From NCBI RefSeq assembly GCF_028748065.1, contig NZ_CP118166.1:2309501-2373500 (forward strand): DNA of 64,000 nt, given 5' to 3'. Below are positions 10,545 through 18,879 of the stretch, in pieces (positions within the stretch are counted from its first letter, which is position 1; every line of letters starts with the position of its first letter). This DNA is from Hyphococcus flavus. Lineage in GTDB: Bacteria > Pseudomonadota > Alphaproteobacteria > Caulobacterales > Parvularculaceae. A program made the position numbers and the translations under genes. The notes under the pieces were generated by a model, which was not told where the DNA came from, did not search any database, and worked only from the letters and a program-made list of their open reading frames with translations.

Positions 10545-10753
10545 TGGATATATTCAAGAGAAAGAACAGGAGCCGTCGTGAAGTCGTGGGTCTTGTTGCT
10601 GCATTCCATCATGACGAAGATGGCGCAACAGCCATCGAGTATGGGTTGATCGTTGCGCTGATCTTTCTTGCGGTGGTCGGTGCGATCCGTAGCTACACCA
10701 ATACGACCAGCGGCATGTATAATCAGATCGACGAAACGTTGCAGGGCGACTAG
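10544..10753 (+). CDS. Flp/Fap-type IVb pilin subunit, orphan
   Basis: 69 residues from the ATG at 10544, whose A is the last base of the mutT stop. The sequence has a basic leader, then DEDGATAIEYGLIVALIFLA. This is the Flp pilin signature: a prepilin peptidase site between G27 and A28, a glutamate at +5 (E32) and a hydrophobic helix at about 28-48 that serves both as membrane segment and assembly spine. Flp pilins build Tad pili for surface attachment. No tad/cpa genes lie nearby, so the subunit depends on a Tad system elsewhere or has another role. The leader of 27 residues is rather long. The stop overlaps that of the converging methyltransferase inside CTAG (10750-10753). Confidence 0.85.
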   Translation: MDIFKRKNRSRREVVGLVAAFHHDEDGATAIEYGLIVALIFLAVVGAIRSYTNTTSGMYNQIDETLQGD

Positions 10754-11607
10754 CCTAGACCCTTTACAGCGTCTTCAAGTGATGATTTTCCGGCGCCAGG
10801 CTTGAGTGGCTTTTGCTGGCTTGCATGAGGCGCCCAGCCGGTGAGATAGACAATATCGAATTTTTCTGATCCGCCGTTTTCCAAAAAAAGATCCATTGCT
10901 TTCATCAGTACGTCGCGGCGAAGTGGTCTGGCGCCTTGCCGAAGCACGCTCGTTTCTCCCATGCCGCGAATATCCTGAAGCAGTTTGAATGGGTCGGAAT
11001 AATTGACCCGGACTTTATCGATATCAACAACTGGAAGAGCAAAGCCGGCTCTGCCGAGCGCTTGGCCGTAGTCTTGTATTGTTGCGAACGGGGCTATGCG
11101 CGCGCTTACGCCGCCCGTAACTTCCGCTTCGGCCTTGTACAGCGCTTGTCGCAATGTAGAGAGCGTTTCTTCGCCAAACGTGGCTGCTACGAATAATCCA
11201 TCCGGTTTTAAGGCCATGCGCGCTTGGGTCAGTGCGCCGACAACATCGTTGACCATGTGTAAGGTCAACAGACTGACAATCAGGTTCATGGTCCGGGGCG
11301 CAACAGGCAACGCCTCGTCGTCAGCGACAAAAGACAGGTCACACAGAGCAACCCTATTCCCAGCGATATCAGTATTGAAGATCTTACCAACGCCGCATGC
11401 TGGCGACATCTTCTGGGGAAGATCGCCCGCGCCCATAAATAATGCGTTCGGAAAGTCGCGTTTCACGGTCTCTAGACGGTCAATAATGTCGTCAAAGGCG
11501 CGTTCGTGGAGAAACGCATGCGCGGCAAAGTTTTTTGCGGCCCGGTCCCGGCGTTGAGCGTAAACGCGGCGATTAAAAATTGCAGGCGGTGCAGTCATAG
11601 TTGGCAT
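10750..11607 (-). CDS. SAM-dependent methyltransferase-fold protein, NDUFAF5/BioC-like
   Basis: 285 residues. The N-terminus IFNRRVYAQRRDRAAKNFAAHAFL and the following Rossmann-like region match the alphaproteobacterial relatives of mitochondrial NDUFAF5, a complex I assembly factor that hydroxylates an arginine of NDUFS7, and of BioC. The glycine-rich SAM site (ALFMGAGDLPQ) is weaker than in classic methyltransferases, while LIVSLLTLHMVNDVVGAL and KPDGLFVAATFGEETL are typical of the fold. A role in respiratory complex I maturation is plausible from family knowledge but not proved here. It is divergent from comF, with which it is commonly paired in alphaproteobacteria. A second start at 11598 (MTAPPAIF) is equally possible. 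Confidence 0.82.
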   Translation of the reverse strand: MPTMTAPPAIFNRRVYAQRRDRAAKNFAAHAFLHERAFDDIIDRLETVKRDFPNALFMGAGDLPQKMSPACGVGKIFNTDIAGNRVALCDLSFVADDEALPVAPRTMNLIVSLLTLHMVNDVVGALTQARMALKPDGLFVAATFGEETLSTLRQALYKAEAEVTGGVSARIAPFATIQDYGQALGRAGFALPVVDIDKVRVNYSDPFKLLQDIRGMGETSVLRQGARPLRRDVLMKAMDLFLENGGSEKFDIVYLTGWAPHASQQKPLKPGAGKSSLEDAVKGLG

Positions 11608-11733
11608 CTAGCGCCGGAAAAGCTGCATGCGCAACCAGACAGCAGCATATTGCCTGACGCCAGACTAACCGGCAGAGTATTTCTAAACGCCGAGGGACAG
11701 GGCTGGTTCAGTGACCGGGAATTTGACGATCTC

Positions 11734-12486
11734 ATGATGAAGCGGGCGAAAAGTGTTGCGGCGAGCGCGCTAGACTTGGCGATGCCGCCCCTTTGTCCTG
11801 TCACACAGGATGAAGTGAGCGCGATACATGCGTTGAGCGCAACAGCGTGGGCTTCGGCCCATTTCATTGAAGAGCCTTATTGTCCGCGCTGCGGGGTTCC
11901 GTTTGCTACAGACTACGGTGAAGGGGTCGAGTGTCCGTCATGCATAGCGGAGCCGCCTGACTTCGAGTGCGCGCGCGCGGCTCTGGTTTATGACGACGCC
12001 AGCCACCGTATGATTGTAGGCTTTAAACATTCTGACAGAACTGAGTTGGCGTCGATGTTCGCCCGATGGATGATACGGGCGGGCAGCGCAATGATCACAA
12101 GCAAATCCATCATAACGCCAATACCCTTGCATAAAAGAAGACTGTTTGCGCGACGCTATAATCAGTCGGCTTTATTGGTCCGCGAAATAGCACGGCAGAC
12201 CAATGCGCCGTTATCTGTCGGCGAGTTTGTCAGAAAGCGGGCGACACCGCCGCAGAAGGACCTTTCCAGAGAGGGACGTAAGCGGAACGTTGCGGGCGCA
12301 TTCGGATTTAAAAATGACACCGCGACGCAGCAGTTCAGGGGTGCACATGTCGTATTAGTTGACGACGTGCTGACCACTGGCGCCACTCTGTCGGCTGCTG
12401 CGCGGGCGCTAAAGCGGGCCGGGGCCAGCCGGGTTGATGCGCTGGTGCTCGCACGGGTTGTAAAGGGCGGTATAGGCGCCATATAG
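11734..12486 (+). CDS. comF: ComF-family phosphoribosyltransferase-like protein
   Basis: About 250 residues from the ATG at 11734, where the ComF-like start MMKRAKSVAASALDLAMPPLCP begins; the open frame runs back to 11506, but that part overlaps the divergent methyltransferase and has no ComF similarity. A cysteine-rich segment (CPRCGVPF ... CPSC) resembles the ComF zinc finger, although the usual first CxxC is reduced to one cysteine (PPLCPVTQD). The C-terminal half is a type I phosphoribosyltransferase fold with the PRPP loop VVLVDDVLTTGATL. ComF proteins are linked to DNA uptake and fork repair; the biochemical role in alphaproteobacteria is not settled. It is followed after 32 bp by grxC in the conserved comF-grxC-nitrilase order. 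Confidence 0.87.
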   Translation: MMKRAKSVAASALDLAMPPLCPVTQDEVSAIHALSATAWASAHFIEEPYCPRCGVPFATDYGEGVECPSCIAEPPDFECARAALVYDDASHRMIVGFKHSDRTELASMFARWMIRAGSAMITSKSIITPIPLHKRRLFARRYNQSALLVREIARQTNAPLSVGEFVRKRATPPQKDLSREGRKRNVAGAFGFKNDTATQQFRGAHVVLVDDVLTTGATLSAAARALKRAGASRVDALVLARVVKGGIGAI

Positions 12487-12518
12487 CTGTGCTTTCTTGA
12501 ATGTTGGGCGCACAGGAT

Positions 12519-12776
12519 ATGAAAGAAATCACCGTATATACGAAGCCATTATGTCCCTATTGCTTCAGGGCGCTCGCCTTGTTCGAAAAAAAGGGCGTGA
12601 AAGCGAATGAGGTTTCGGCTGCTTACGACAAGGACAAGCGCCAAGAGATGCTCGCCAAATCTAATGGCAAAACGACGTACCCGCAGATTTTTGTCGGCGA
12701 TATTCACGTAGGCGGCTATGACGAGCTTGCGGCGCTTGAGCGGGACGGCAAGCTGGATGCGCTTTTGAATGACTGA
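12519..12776 (+). CDS. grxC: Glutaredoxin 3 (dithiol)
   Basis: 85 residues starting MKEITVYTKPLCPYC. The active-site CPYC is at residues 12-15, the cis-proline is in TTYPQIF, and the glutathione-binding GGYDELAAL is present; the length is typical of GrxC. It reduces protein disulfides and glutathione mixed disulfides using glutathione. The ATG at 12519 gives the canonical N-terminus; an ATG at 12501 would add six residues, and AGGA sits close to the chosen start. The gene overlaps the downstream nitrilase-family gene by 8 bp, so the two are translated from one message. Confidence 0.95.
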   Translation: MKEITVYTKPLCPYCFRALALFEKKGVKANEVSAAYDKDKRQEMLAKSNGKTTYPQIFVGDIHVGGYDELAALERDGKLDALLND

Positions 12777-13614
12777 AAACGGTTCATTCCGGGCTGCGTG
12801 TGTGCAGATGCGGTCAGGCCTCGATCGGCAACGGAACACAAGTGACGCGATAGCGCTGATCAAGGAGGCAGCAGAGGCGGGCGCAAGTTTTATCGCCACG
12901 CCTGAAATGACCAATGTGATTGATCGCAAAGGGTCCCGTCTGTTGTCGGACCTTCCGTCAGAAAACGATCTCACGGAAATTAAAGCATTCTCAGAAGCTG
13001 CGCAGTCAAACCACGTCTGGCTGCTTGCAGGATCGTTTGCCGTGAAAACGGAACCGAGCCGGGCTGCTAACCGCAGTTTTCTATTTGGGCCGGACGGTAA
13101 TATCGCCGCCCGTTACGACAAGCTCAATATGTTTGACGTTGACCTGCCCAATGGCGAGAGCTGGAAGGAATCGGCAATTTACGCTCCCGGTCAGAAAGCA
13201 GTAGTCGCCAAAACGTCAATTGCCAGTTTCGGTCTGAGTATTTGTTATGACGTGCGTTTTCCTCAGCAATACCGGGCGATGGCGCAAGCCGGTGCAGATG
13301 TCTTGTGCGTGCCAGCCGCGTTCACGCGCCAGACCGGTGAAGCGCATTGGAAAACCCTGTTGAGGGCCCGCGCCATTGAAAACGGGGCGTTCGTAATTGC
13401 CCCGGCCCAGGGCGGCGTTCACGAGGATGGCCGGGAAACCTACGGCCATTCGTTGATCATCGGTCCTTGGGGTGAAATCCTCGCAGAAGCGCCGGATGAC
13501 GCGCCCGGCCTTGTTTTTGCAGACATAAACCCGGCAGCGGCGGCAGAGGCTCGTCGACGCATTCCGAATCTCGCTCTTGAACATTCCCGCGAAGTCTCCA
13601 TTGTAAGCCTATGA
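12769..13614 (+). CDS. Carbon-nitrogen hydrolase, nitrilase superfamily (Nit1/Nit2-like amidase)
   Basis: 281 residues. The nitrilase catalytic triad is visible: E46 in TPEMTN, K118 in RYDKLNMFDVDL and C159 in LSICYDVRFP. RYDKLNMFDVDLPNGE and LSICYDVRFPQQYRAMA match the Nit1/Nit2 branch, whose members hydrolyse deaminated glutathione or omega-amidates; position next to glutaredoxin agrees with a metabolite-repair role in glutathione metabolism (inference). It starts within the grxC coding sequence (8-bp overlap), and its stop overlaps the ATG of the DUF1178 gene as ATGA. Confidence 0.92.
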   Translation: MTENGSFRAACVQMRSGLDRQRNTSDAIALIKEAAEAGASFIATPEMTNVIDRKGSRLLSDLPSENDLTEIKAFSEAAQSNHVWLLAGSFAVKTEPSRAANRSFLFGPDGNIAARYDKLNMFDVDLPNGESWKESAIYAPGQKAVVAKTSIASFGLSICYDVRFPQQYRAMAQAGADVLCVPAAFTRQTGEAHWKTLLRARAIENGAFVIAPAQGGVHEDGRETYGHSLIIGPWGEILAEAPDDAPGLVFADINPAAAAEARRRIPNLALEHSREVSIVSL

Positions 13615-14078
13615 TTAAGTATCGTCTTGTTTGTGACCTCGACCATGAGTTTGAGGGCTGGTTCCGTGATAGCGCTGATTTCGATGTCCAATCGGACGAA
13701 GGTCTGGTGGAGTGTCCGGCGTGCGGTTCCGCAGAAGTTCGAAAAGCGGTAATGGCGCCTGCAATCGCCAAAGGATCCGCCTCACGGCGCGAACGGTTGG
13801 CTGCTGTCCATCAGGATATGGCCAAAGCGGTCGAGCGTGCACGCAAGTATGTCGAAAAGAATTTCGACTATGTCGGTGACAAATTTCCCGAGGAAGCGCG
13901 AAAGATTCATTACGGTGAAACCAAAGAGCGCGGTATCTATGGCGAAGCCTCAGGCAAAGAAGTCAAGGAATTGATGGATGAGGGCGTTAAGGTTGCGCCG
14001 GTGCCGGCCTCTCCAAAAAAGACCGATAAAGCCGGTGCGGCGAAGATACAGTCGGCGTCATCCAAAAAACTGAATTAG
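13611..14078 (+). CDS. DUF1178 family protein
   Basis: 155 residues. The N-terminus MIKYRLVCDLDHEFEGWF and the CxxC pair in LVECPACGS (C35, C38) with an earlier C8 define DUF1178, a small family in alpha- and betaproteobacteria with a zinc-ribbon-like start. The C-terminal half is basic and helical. The function is unknown; it is repeatedly found behind the nitrilase-family amidase, as here with an ATGA overlap, so it is probably a partner in the same redox or metabolite-repair operon (inference). Confidence 0.9.
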   Translation: MIKYRLVCDLDHEFEGWFRDSADFDVQSDEGLVECPACGSAEVRKAVMAPAIAKGSASRRERLAAVHQDMAKAVERARKYVEKNFDYVGDKFPEEARKIHYGETKERGIYGEASGKEVKELMDEGVKVAPVPASPKKTDKAGAAKIQSASSKKLN

Positions 14079-14125
14079 GCGCGCGGTAGCGTCGGCGCCA
14101 AAATCCGTTTACCTATGCGTCGCGT

Positions 14126-15865
14126 ATGGACACCATTCGCGCGCATCTTAGAGACCTTCCTTTTTTTGCTCAGCTTGACGAGGCGACAATTGATGCAGTC
14201 GCGGATGTCAGCATCTGGCAGTCTATTGCTGGCGGATGGGAGCTGTTTTCGCAAGGGTCTGATTCCGAAGCGCTTCATTTTAACTTGTTCGGCAGACTGA
14301 TTGTCGTACGTAAATCACGCGATGACGACGAAGGGGAAGAAGTCGTCGGTTACGTACGCGGGGGCGAGCCGGTCGGCGAGATGTCCATTCTTTCCGGCGA
14401 ACCTCATTCGGCCAGCGTTTATGCCCTGCGTGATACCGAGCTCCTCTCCATACCGCGTAAAGATGTTGAACGGCTTATTCAGAAACATGGCGCGTTCGCC
14501 GCAGCGCTTGCGCGCATTGTGCTGGATCGCACGCGTCACCCGCAAGCGAGCTTTCAGCAAGCTGCTCCGCGCATATTCGCACTGATCGCGACGTCGCCAG
14601 CGGTCGATCCGAACGCATTAGCGAAGAAGCTCGCCGATAAAATCGCTTCCTACAAATTGAATGTCACATGGTTCCCGGCGGGTGAGACGGCGCCGGAAAG
14701 CAAAGAATTTGACCTTACAGAAAAGGCGCATGACGTTGTTCTGCTTGCCGCCAAGATTGACCATTCGCCATGGTACCGTTTCGTTCAACGTCACGCGGAC
14801 CGTTTTCTGGTTCTCGCGAGGCGCGACGCCCGCCCATCCAAACCTTTCCCCCTGACGTTGGAGGCAGGCGCCCGTGCGCGAAAATTCCGGCTCGTCGACC
14901 TGATCATGCTGCACGAGGGCGCCTATAGCGGCGCGACAGGCGAATGGATTGACGCGATAGGCGCGTCACGGGTGATCAACTGCCGCGGCGGTGCGTGTTA
15001 CGATCGGCTGGCGCGTATCATTGCGGGCAAGTCGATAGGCCTTGTCTTGTCGGGCGGCGGCGCCAGAGCCTACGCACATATCGGCGCAATAAAAGCGATG
15101 CGGGAAAAGGGCGTTCCGATCGATTTTGTCTGCGGCGCATCCATGGGGGCGGTCGTCGCTGCTTGTGTCGCAATCGGCTGGCCCCAAGAAGAAATGGAAA
15201 ACCGCATTCGTGAAGCTTTTGTCGCCTCCAATCCCCTTGGCGATCATGTCCTGCCAGTTGTCGCCCTCACAAAAGGCGAACGTGTTGAAACGCGGCTCGA
15301 AAAACACTTTGATGATATTAAAATCGAGGATTTAAGCGTTCCCTACTTTTGCGTCTCATCCGATGTTGTCGATGGCTCGGCGCGGATACATAGAACGGGC
15401 AAACTGCGTGATGCGTTGCGGGCATCGATTGCTCTGCCAGGCATTTTGCCGCCTGTAGTCGATGACAATTCTTTGCTGGTGGACGGCGCGGTCGTTAATA
15501 ATTTTCCTACGGATATTATGACAGGGTCACACCGTGGCCTGACCATCGGCGTTGATGTCGCGCGAGAGGGCGTCATCAATGTTGATGACTTTCGGAACCC
15601 GTCCGGGTTTTTCTCCTGGATGATGGAGCATGGATGGAGCGAAGCGCCGCCTATAGTATCGCTATTGATGCGCGCGGCGACGGCGCGGCGAGAAAGGTTT
15701 GACCCGCCAAGACCAGCAGACATCATGATCGCGCCGCAAGCGCCGGGCGTGGAGCTGCGGGACTGGAAAAAATTTGAGGCGGCGGTTTCAGATGGCTATG
15801 AAGCCGCGCAAAAAGCAATTGAAGCGCATTGGGATACGCTCGAGCCGATTGTAGGCGCGCCGTAA
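14126..15865 (+). CDS. Patatin-like phospholipase with cyclic-nucleotide-binding domain (NTE type)
   Basis: 579 residues. Residues about 10-130 form a cNMP-binding/CAP-ED domain (GWELFSQG ... GEPVGEMSILSGEPHSASVYALRDTELL). The phosphate-cassette-like GEPHSASV has no obvious cAMP-binding arginine, so ligand binding is uncertain. From about residue 300 comes a patatin domain with the oxyanion loop SGGGARAYAHIGA, the nucleophile S339 in GASMG and the catalytic aspartate D453 in DGAVVNNFP. The architecture matches bacterial homologues of neuropathy target esterase, which hydrolyse lysophospholipids. The stretch between the two domains is unassigned. It follows the DUF1178 gene on the same strand after 47 bp. 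Confidence 0.92.
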   Translation: MDTIRAHLRDLPFFAQLDEATIDAVADVSIWQSIAGGWELFSQGSDSEALHFNLFGRLIVVRKSRDDDEGEEVVGYVRGGEPVGEMSILSGEPHSASVYALRDTELLSIPRKDVERLIQKHGAFAAALARIVLDRTRHPQASFQQAAPRIFALIATSPAVDPNALAKKLADKIASYKLNVTWFPAGETAPESKEFDLTEKAHDVVLLAAKIDHSPWYRFVQRHADRFLVLARRDARPSKPFPLTLEAGARARKFRLVDLIMLHEGAYSGATGEWIDAIGASRVINCRGGACYDRLARIIAGKSIGLVLSGGGARAYAHIGAIKAMREKGVPIDFVCGASMGAVVAACVAIGWPQEEMENRIREAFVASNPLGDHVLPVVALTKGERVETRLEKHFDDIKIEDLSVPYFCVSSDVVDGSARIHRTGKLRDALRASIALPGILPPVVDDNSLLVDGAVVNNFPTDIMTGSHRGLTIGVDVAREGVINVDDFRNPSGFFSWMMEHGWSEAPPIVSLLMRAATARRERFDPPRPADIMIAPQAPGVELRDWKKFEAAVSDGYEAAQKAIEAHWDTLEPIVGAP

Positions 15866-15928
15866 GCAGGCTGAACGATCAGCTTTATCCGCGAAAGTCT
15901 GATAACGTATCCAAAAGGACGCTAGCAG

Positions 15929-16696
15929 TTAATTCAGCGATGTGTCGTCAACGGATATAATACCGTTTTCAAAAGTCCATGACATCAATCGCCAGACCCA
16001 ATCTCCATTTTTTGGGGCGACCGATGCGAATTGAAACCCAACAGGAGAGCCGTTGTCGTCTAAAGAAAACTTTCCCCATGCCGTGCCGTCGAGAAAGATC
16101 ATGCCGCCCTCCGGCGCCAGATTCGGCGCGAAGGCTTCAAATTGCTGAGACCATTCTGAAGGCAAGGGCGGCGGCGCAGTAGGCGTCTTCAGATATTCAA
16201 TGATGTTGAAAGGTTCGATCCACGTCTCGCCGCCATCATAACTGCGGCTCATTTCGAAATGCTGATCGCCGCCTCTTGAGAAATCCGTCGACCAACGTTC
16301 GATAAACTCTCCTTTCGGGTCGTGACCCTTACCATCCGCCATGAGACGCGCTCCCTCCCAACGCAACTGAATATCGGTATGTCCGTCAACGCCGACCATC
16401 ACCCACAATGTGCGGCCGACGCTCCGGTCGTTATCCCAAAGGGTGATACTGGCGCCCTGGAAAACGGGTTCACCGCTTTGGCCAAGGCTGCGATATTCGG
16501 AGATCTCACCTCGGCCTTCATAGAAACAATACTGGGCCGTGCGATCATGATTTGAACTCGATGAGCTATCTTCATTAAAACTTGTGCTCCAGGCTTCGAA
16601 TGTCGCGTTTTCACATGCGTGTCGATAGTTCGGAAGGTCTGTGGCGCTAGTATCTGCAGCCAGTAACAGCATTAGGGCAGTCAGAATAGAATGCAT
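15929..16696 (-). CDS. Secreted protein of unknown function (DUF1579-like beta-rich)
   Basis: About 255 residues from the ATG at 16696, which has AGGAGG 8 bases upstream; a GTG six bases earlier is too close to that site. A signal peptide is seen (MHSILTALMLLLAADTSATD). The mature part is rich in tryptophan and beta-type residues (LWVMVGVDGHTDIQLRWEGARL, split motifs such as SRSYDGGETW and GDWVWRLMSWTF), which recalls the lipocalin-like proteins that measure a 'response' domain in DUF1579, but I do not recognise it with certainty. It is probably periplasmic. It lies 12 bp downstream of ubiG on the same strand. Confidence 0.72.
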   Translation of the reverse strand: MHSILTALMLLLAADTSATDLPNYRHACENATFEAWSTSFNEDSSSSSNHDRTAQYCFYEGRGEISEYRSLGQSGEPVFQGASITLWDNDRSVGRTLWVMVGVDGHTDIQLRWEGARLMADGKGHDPKGEFIERWSTDFSRGGDQHFEMSRSYDGGETWIEPFNIIEYLKTPTAPPPLPSEWSQQFEAFAPNLAPEGGMIFLDGTAWGKFSLDDNGSPVGFQFASVAPKNGDWVWRLMSWTFENGIISVDDTSLN

Positions 16697-16708
16697 GCAC
16701 ACGTCCTC

Positions 16709-17494
16709 CTAGTTGTTCACCGCAGTCAGCATGTAATTCACCGCCGTATCTTCCGAAATGCGCCATATATCCATCAATGGGTTATAGCTGACGCCAGCCT
16801 CCGCTGTCACGGTTAGTCCGGCGCGCGAAAGCGCAGATTTGGCCTCTTCCGGTTTGACGAACTTTCGTGGGTCGTGCGTGCCCGCTGGGAGCCAGCGCAG
16901 AACATATTCAGCGCCAACCTTGGCGAGCGCCAGGGCTTTCAGTGTACGGTTTATTGTCGCCATAATCATTATCCCGCCGGGCTTCAGCAAATGCGCCGAT
17001 GTTTCCAGAAACAAATCGACGTCGGCGACATGCTCGACAACTTCGAGATTGAGAACGATGTCGAAAGACTCGCTGTTTTCTTCTGCGAGGAGTTCCGCCG
17101 TCGTTGCCCGATAGTCGATATCGAGATTTAGCGGCGCGGCGTGCGTCATCGCGGTTTTGATGTTGCGTTCGGAAGCGTCAATCGCCGTGACATGCGCACC
17201 TAGTCTGCTCATCGGTTCGGCGACGAGACCGCCGCCGCAACCGATATCCAGTAGCCGCAATCCTTTAAGCGGCTTGTTCCCGCGTCTATCCAGGCTGAAA
17301 TGGGTGCAGACGCTATCGCGAATATAGGCCAGCCGCACGGGATTGAACTTATGCAGCGGTTTGAATTTCCCGAAAGGATCCCACCATTCGTCAGCGATGA
17401 CCGAGAACTTCTCGATTTCATCGGGGTCGATAGTGGTTTTGCCTACAGGATTTTGTGCCATTTCAGGCGCGTTTGTTAACCCATCCTGCGCCAT
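16709..17494 (-). CDS. ubiG: Ubiquinone biosynthesis O-methyltransferase UbiG
   Basis: 261 residues; the start at 17494 has GAGGA about 10 bases upstream. UbiG performs both O-methylations of ubiquinone synthesis. Diagnostic features: [19 protein letters not shown] and [17 protein letters not shown] near the N-terminus, the SAM-binding [14 protein letters not shown], and the late [22 protein letters not shown] split around residue 190. The gene is divergent from lysC, a standard alphaproteobacterial arrangement; about 110 bp separate the two starts. Confidence 0.96.
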   Translation of the reverse strand: MAQDGLTNAPEMAQNPVGKTTIDPDEIEKFSVIADEWWDPFGKFKPLHKFNPVRLAYIRDSVCTHFSLDRRGNKPLKGLRLLDIGCGGGLVAEPMSRLGAHVTAIDASERNIKTAMTHAAPLNLDIDYRATTAELLAEENSESFDIVLNLEVVEHVADVDLFLETSAHLLKPGGIMIMATINRTLKALALAKVGAEYVLRWLPAGTHDPRKFVKPEEAKSALSRAGLTVTAEAGVSYNPLMDIWRISEDTAVNYMLTAVNN

Positions 17495-17604
17495 TATTGA
17501 CTTTTCCTCGCTTGCTTTGCCGGTCGCTGCTTCCTAGACATGCGCCGAGATTTGCGCCTCTGGAGGGCCGGGGGCAAGAGGGCAAGACTTCGCAGGCGTA
17601 TTTC

Positions 17605-18870
17605 ATGGCTCGCATTGTGATGAAATTCGGCGGCACGTCCGTCGCCAATCTGGAGCGAATCCGCGCTGTTGCGGCCTTCGTCCGCCGTGAGGTGGATGCA
17701 GGTCACTCTGTTGCCGTGGTCGTGTCCGCCATGGCCGGCGAAACAAACCGGCTCGTCGAGCTCTGCAAGGAAGCGGGCGAGCCTGCGCCCGCGCTTGACG
17801 CACGCAATGTGGAATATGACGCGATTGTTGCTTCTGGCGAGCAAGTCACTTCAGGCCTGCTGGCGCTGGTAATGCAAAATCTCGGCTATCGCGCTCGGTC
17901 CTGGCACGGCTGGCAGATACCGCTCAAAACCGATAACGCTCATGGCAAGGCGCGCATCGCCGAGATTGACGAAACGGCAATTGGCGAAGCGATGGACAAT
18001 GGCGAGATCGCAATCGTCGCCGGTTTCCAGGGGATCGCGCCAGACGGCCGGATTTCAACGCTGGGTCGTGGCGGATCGGATACGTCCGCCGTTGCGCTTG
18101 CCGCTGCTGTCAGCGCTGCGCGCTGCGATATCTACACAGATGTGGATGGCGTTTACACAACCGATCCTCGCCTTACGAAACATGCGCGGCGAATTTCAAA
18201 GATCTCTTACGAGGAAATGCTGGAAATGGCGTCTCTCGGCGCCAAGGTCCTGCAAACGCGTTCCGTCGAAATGGCCATGGCGTTTAAAGTCCCGGTGCGG
18301 GTATTATCGAGCTTCGACCCGCCGGACGCGCCAGGCCCCGGAACGCTCATCTGCGATGAGGATGATATTGTGGAACAGAACATTGTAAGCACCGTCACGC
18401 CGGATTTTGACGAAGCGACCGTTACGATACTCGCCGTACCCGATGAACCGGGACGCGCCGCAAGCATTTTTAATGCGCTGGCTGAAGCGAATATCAACAT
18501 CGATATGATCGTCCAGAGTGCGTCTCGGGAAACGGGCTTTGCGAATATCTCCTTTACCACCAAGGAAGGTGACATTGAGCGCGCGGTTGATCTTTTAAAA
18601 TCGGAACAGCCGAAAATCGGGTTCAAAGCGCTTCAATCCGACAAGAATGTTGCAAAGGTTTCTGTTATCGGTCTCGGCATGAAGAGCCACGCGGGTGTAG
18701 CGGCGACCATGTTCCGCACCCTTGCTGAAAAGGGCATAAACATTCAGAATATATCCACTTCGGAAATCAAGATTAGCGTATTGATTAACGCTGATGCAGC
18801 GGAATACGCCGTGCGTGTCTTGCATGAGGCCTATGGCCTGGACGCGCCTAATCACGCCGCGCAGAATTGA
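17605..18870 (+). CDS. lysC: Aspartate kinase
   Basis: 421 residues from the ATG at 17605 (MARIVMKFGGTSVANLERI); the open frame extends to 17455 but that part overlaps divergent ubiG and lacks family similarity. The kinase core shows KFGGTSV, the ASGEQVTSGLLAL segment and GRGGSDTSAVALAAA; the C-terminal third holds two ACT domains (VTILAVPDEPGRAA and VSVIGLGMKSHAGVAATMF) that bind lysine/threonine for feedback inhibition. It phosphorylates aspartate, the entry to lysine, threonine, methionine and diaminopimelate synthesis. ptsP follows after 9 bp. Confidence 0.97.
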   Translation: MARIVMKFGGTSVANLERIRAVAAFVRREVDAGHSVAVVVSAMAGETNRLVELCKEAGEPAPALDARNVEYDAIVASGEQVTSGLLALVMQNLGYRARSWHGWQIPLKTDNAHGKARIAEIDETAIGEAMDNGEIAIVAGFQGIAPDGRISTLGRGGSDTSAVALAAAVSAARCDIYTDVDGVYTTDPRLTKHARRISKISYEEMLEMASLGAKVLQTRSVEMAMAFKVPVRVLSSFDPPDAPGPGTLICDEDDIVEQNIVSTVTPDFDEATVTILAVPDEPGRAASIFNALAEANINIDMIVQSASRETGFANISFTTKEGDIERAVDLLKSEQPKIGFKALQSDKNVAKVSVIGLGMKSHAGVAATMFRTLAEKGINIQNISTSEIKISVLINADAAEYAVRVLHEAYGLDAPNHAAQN

Positions 18871-18879
18871 TCGGCTGAA

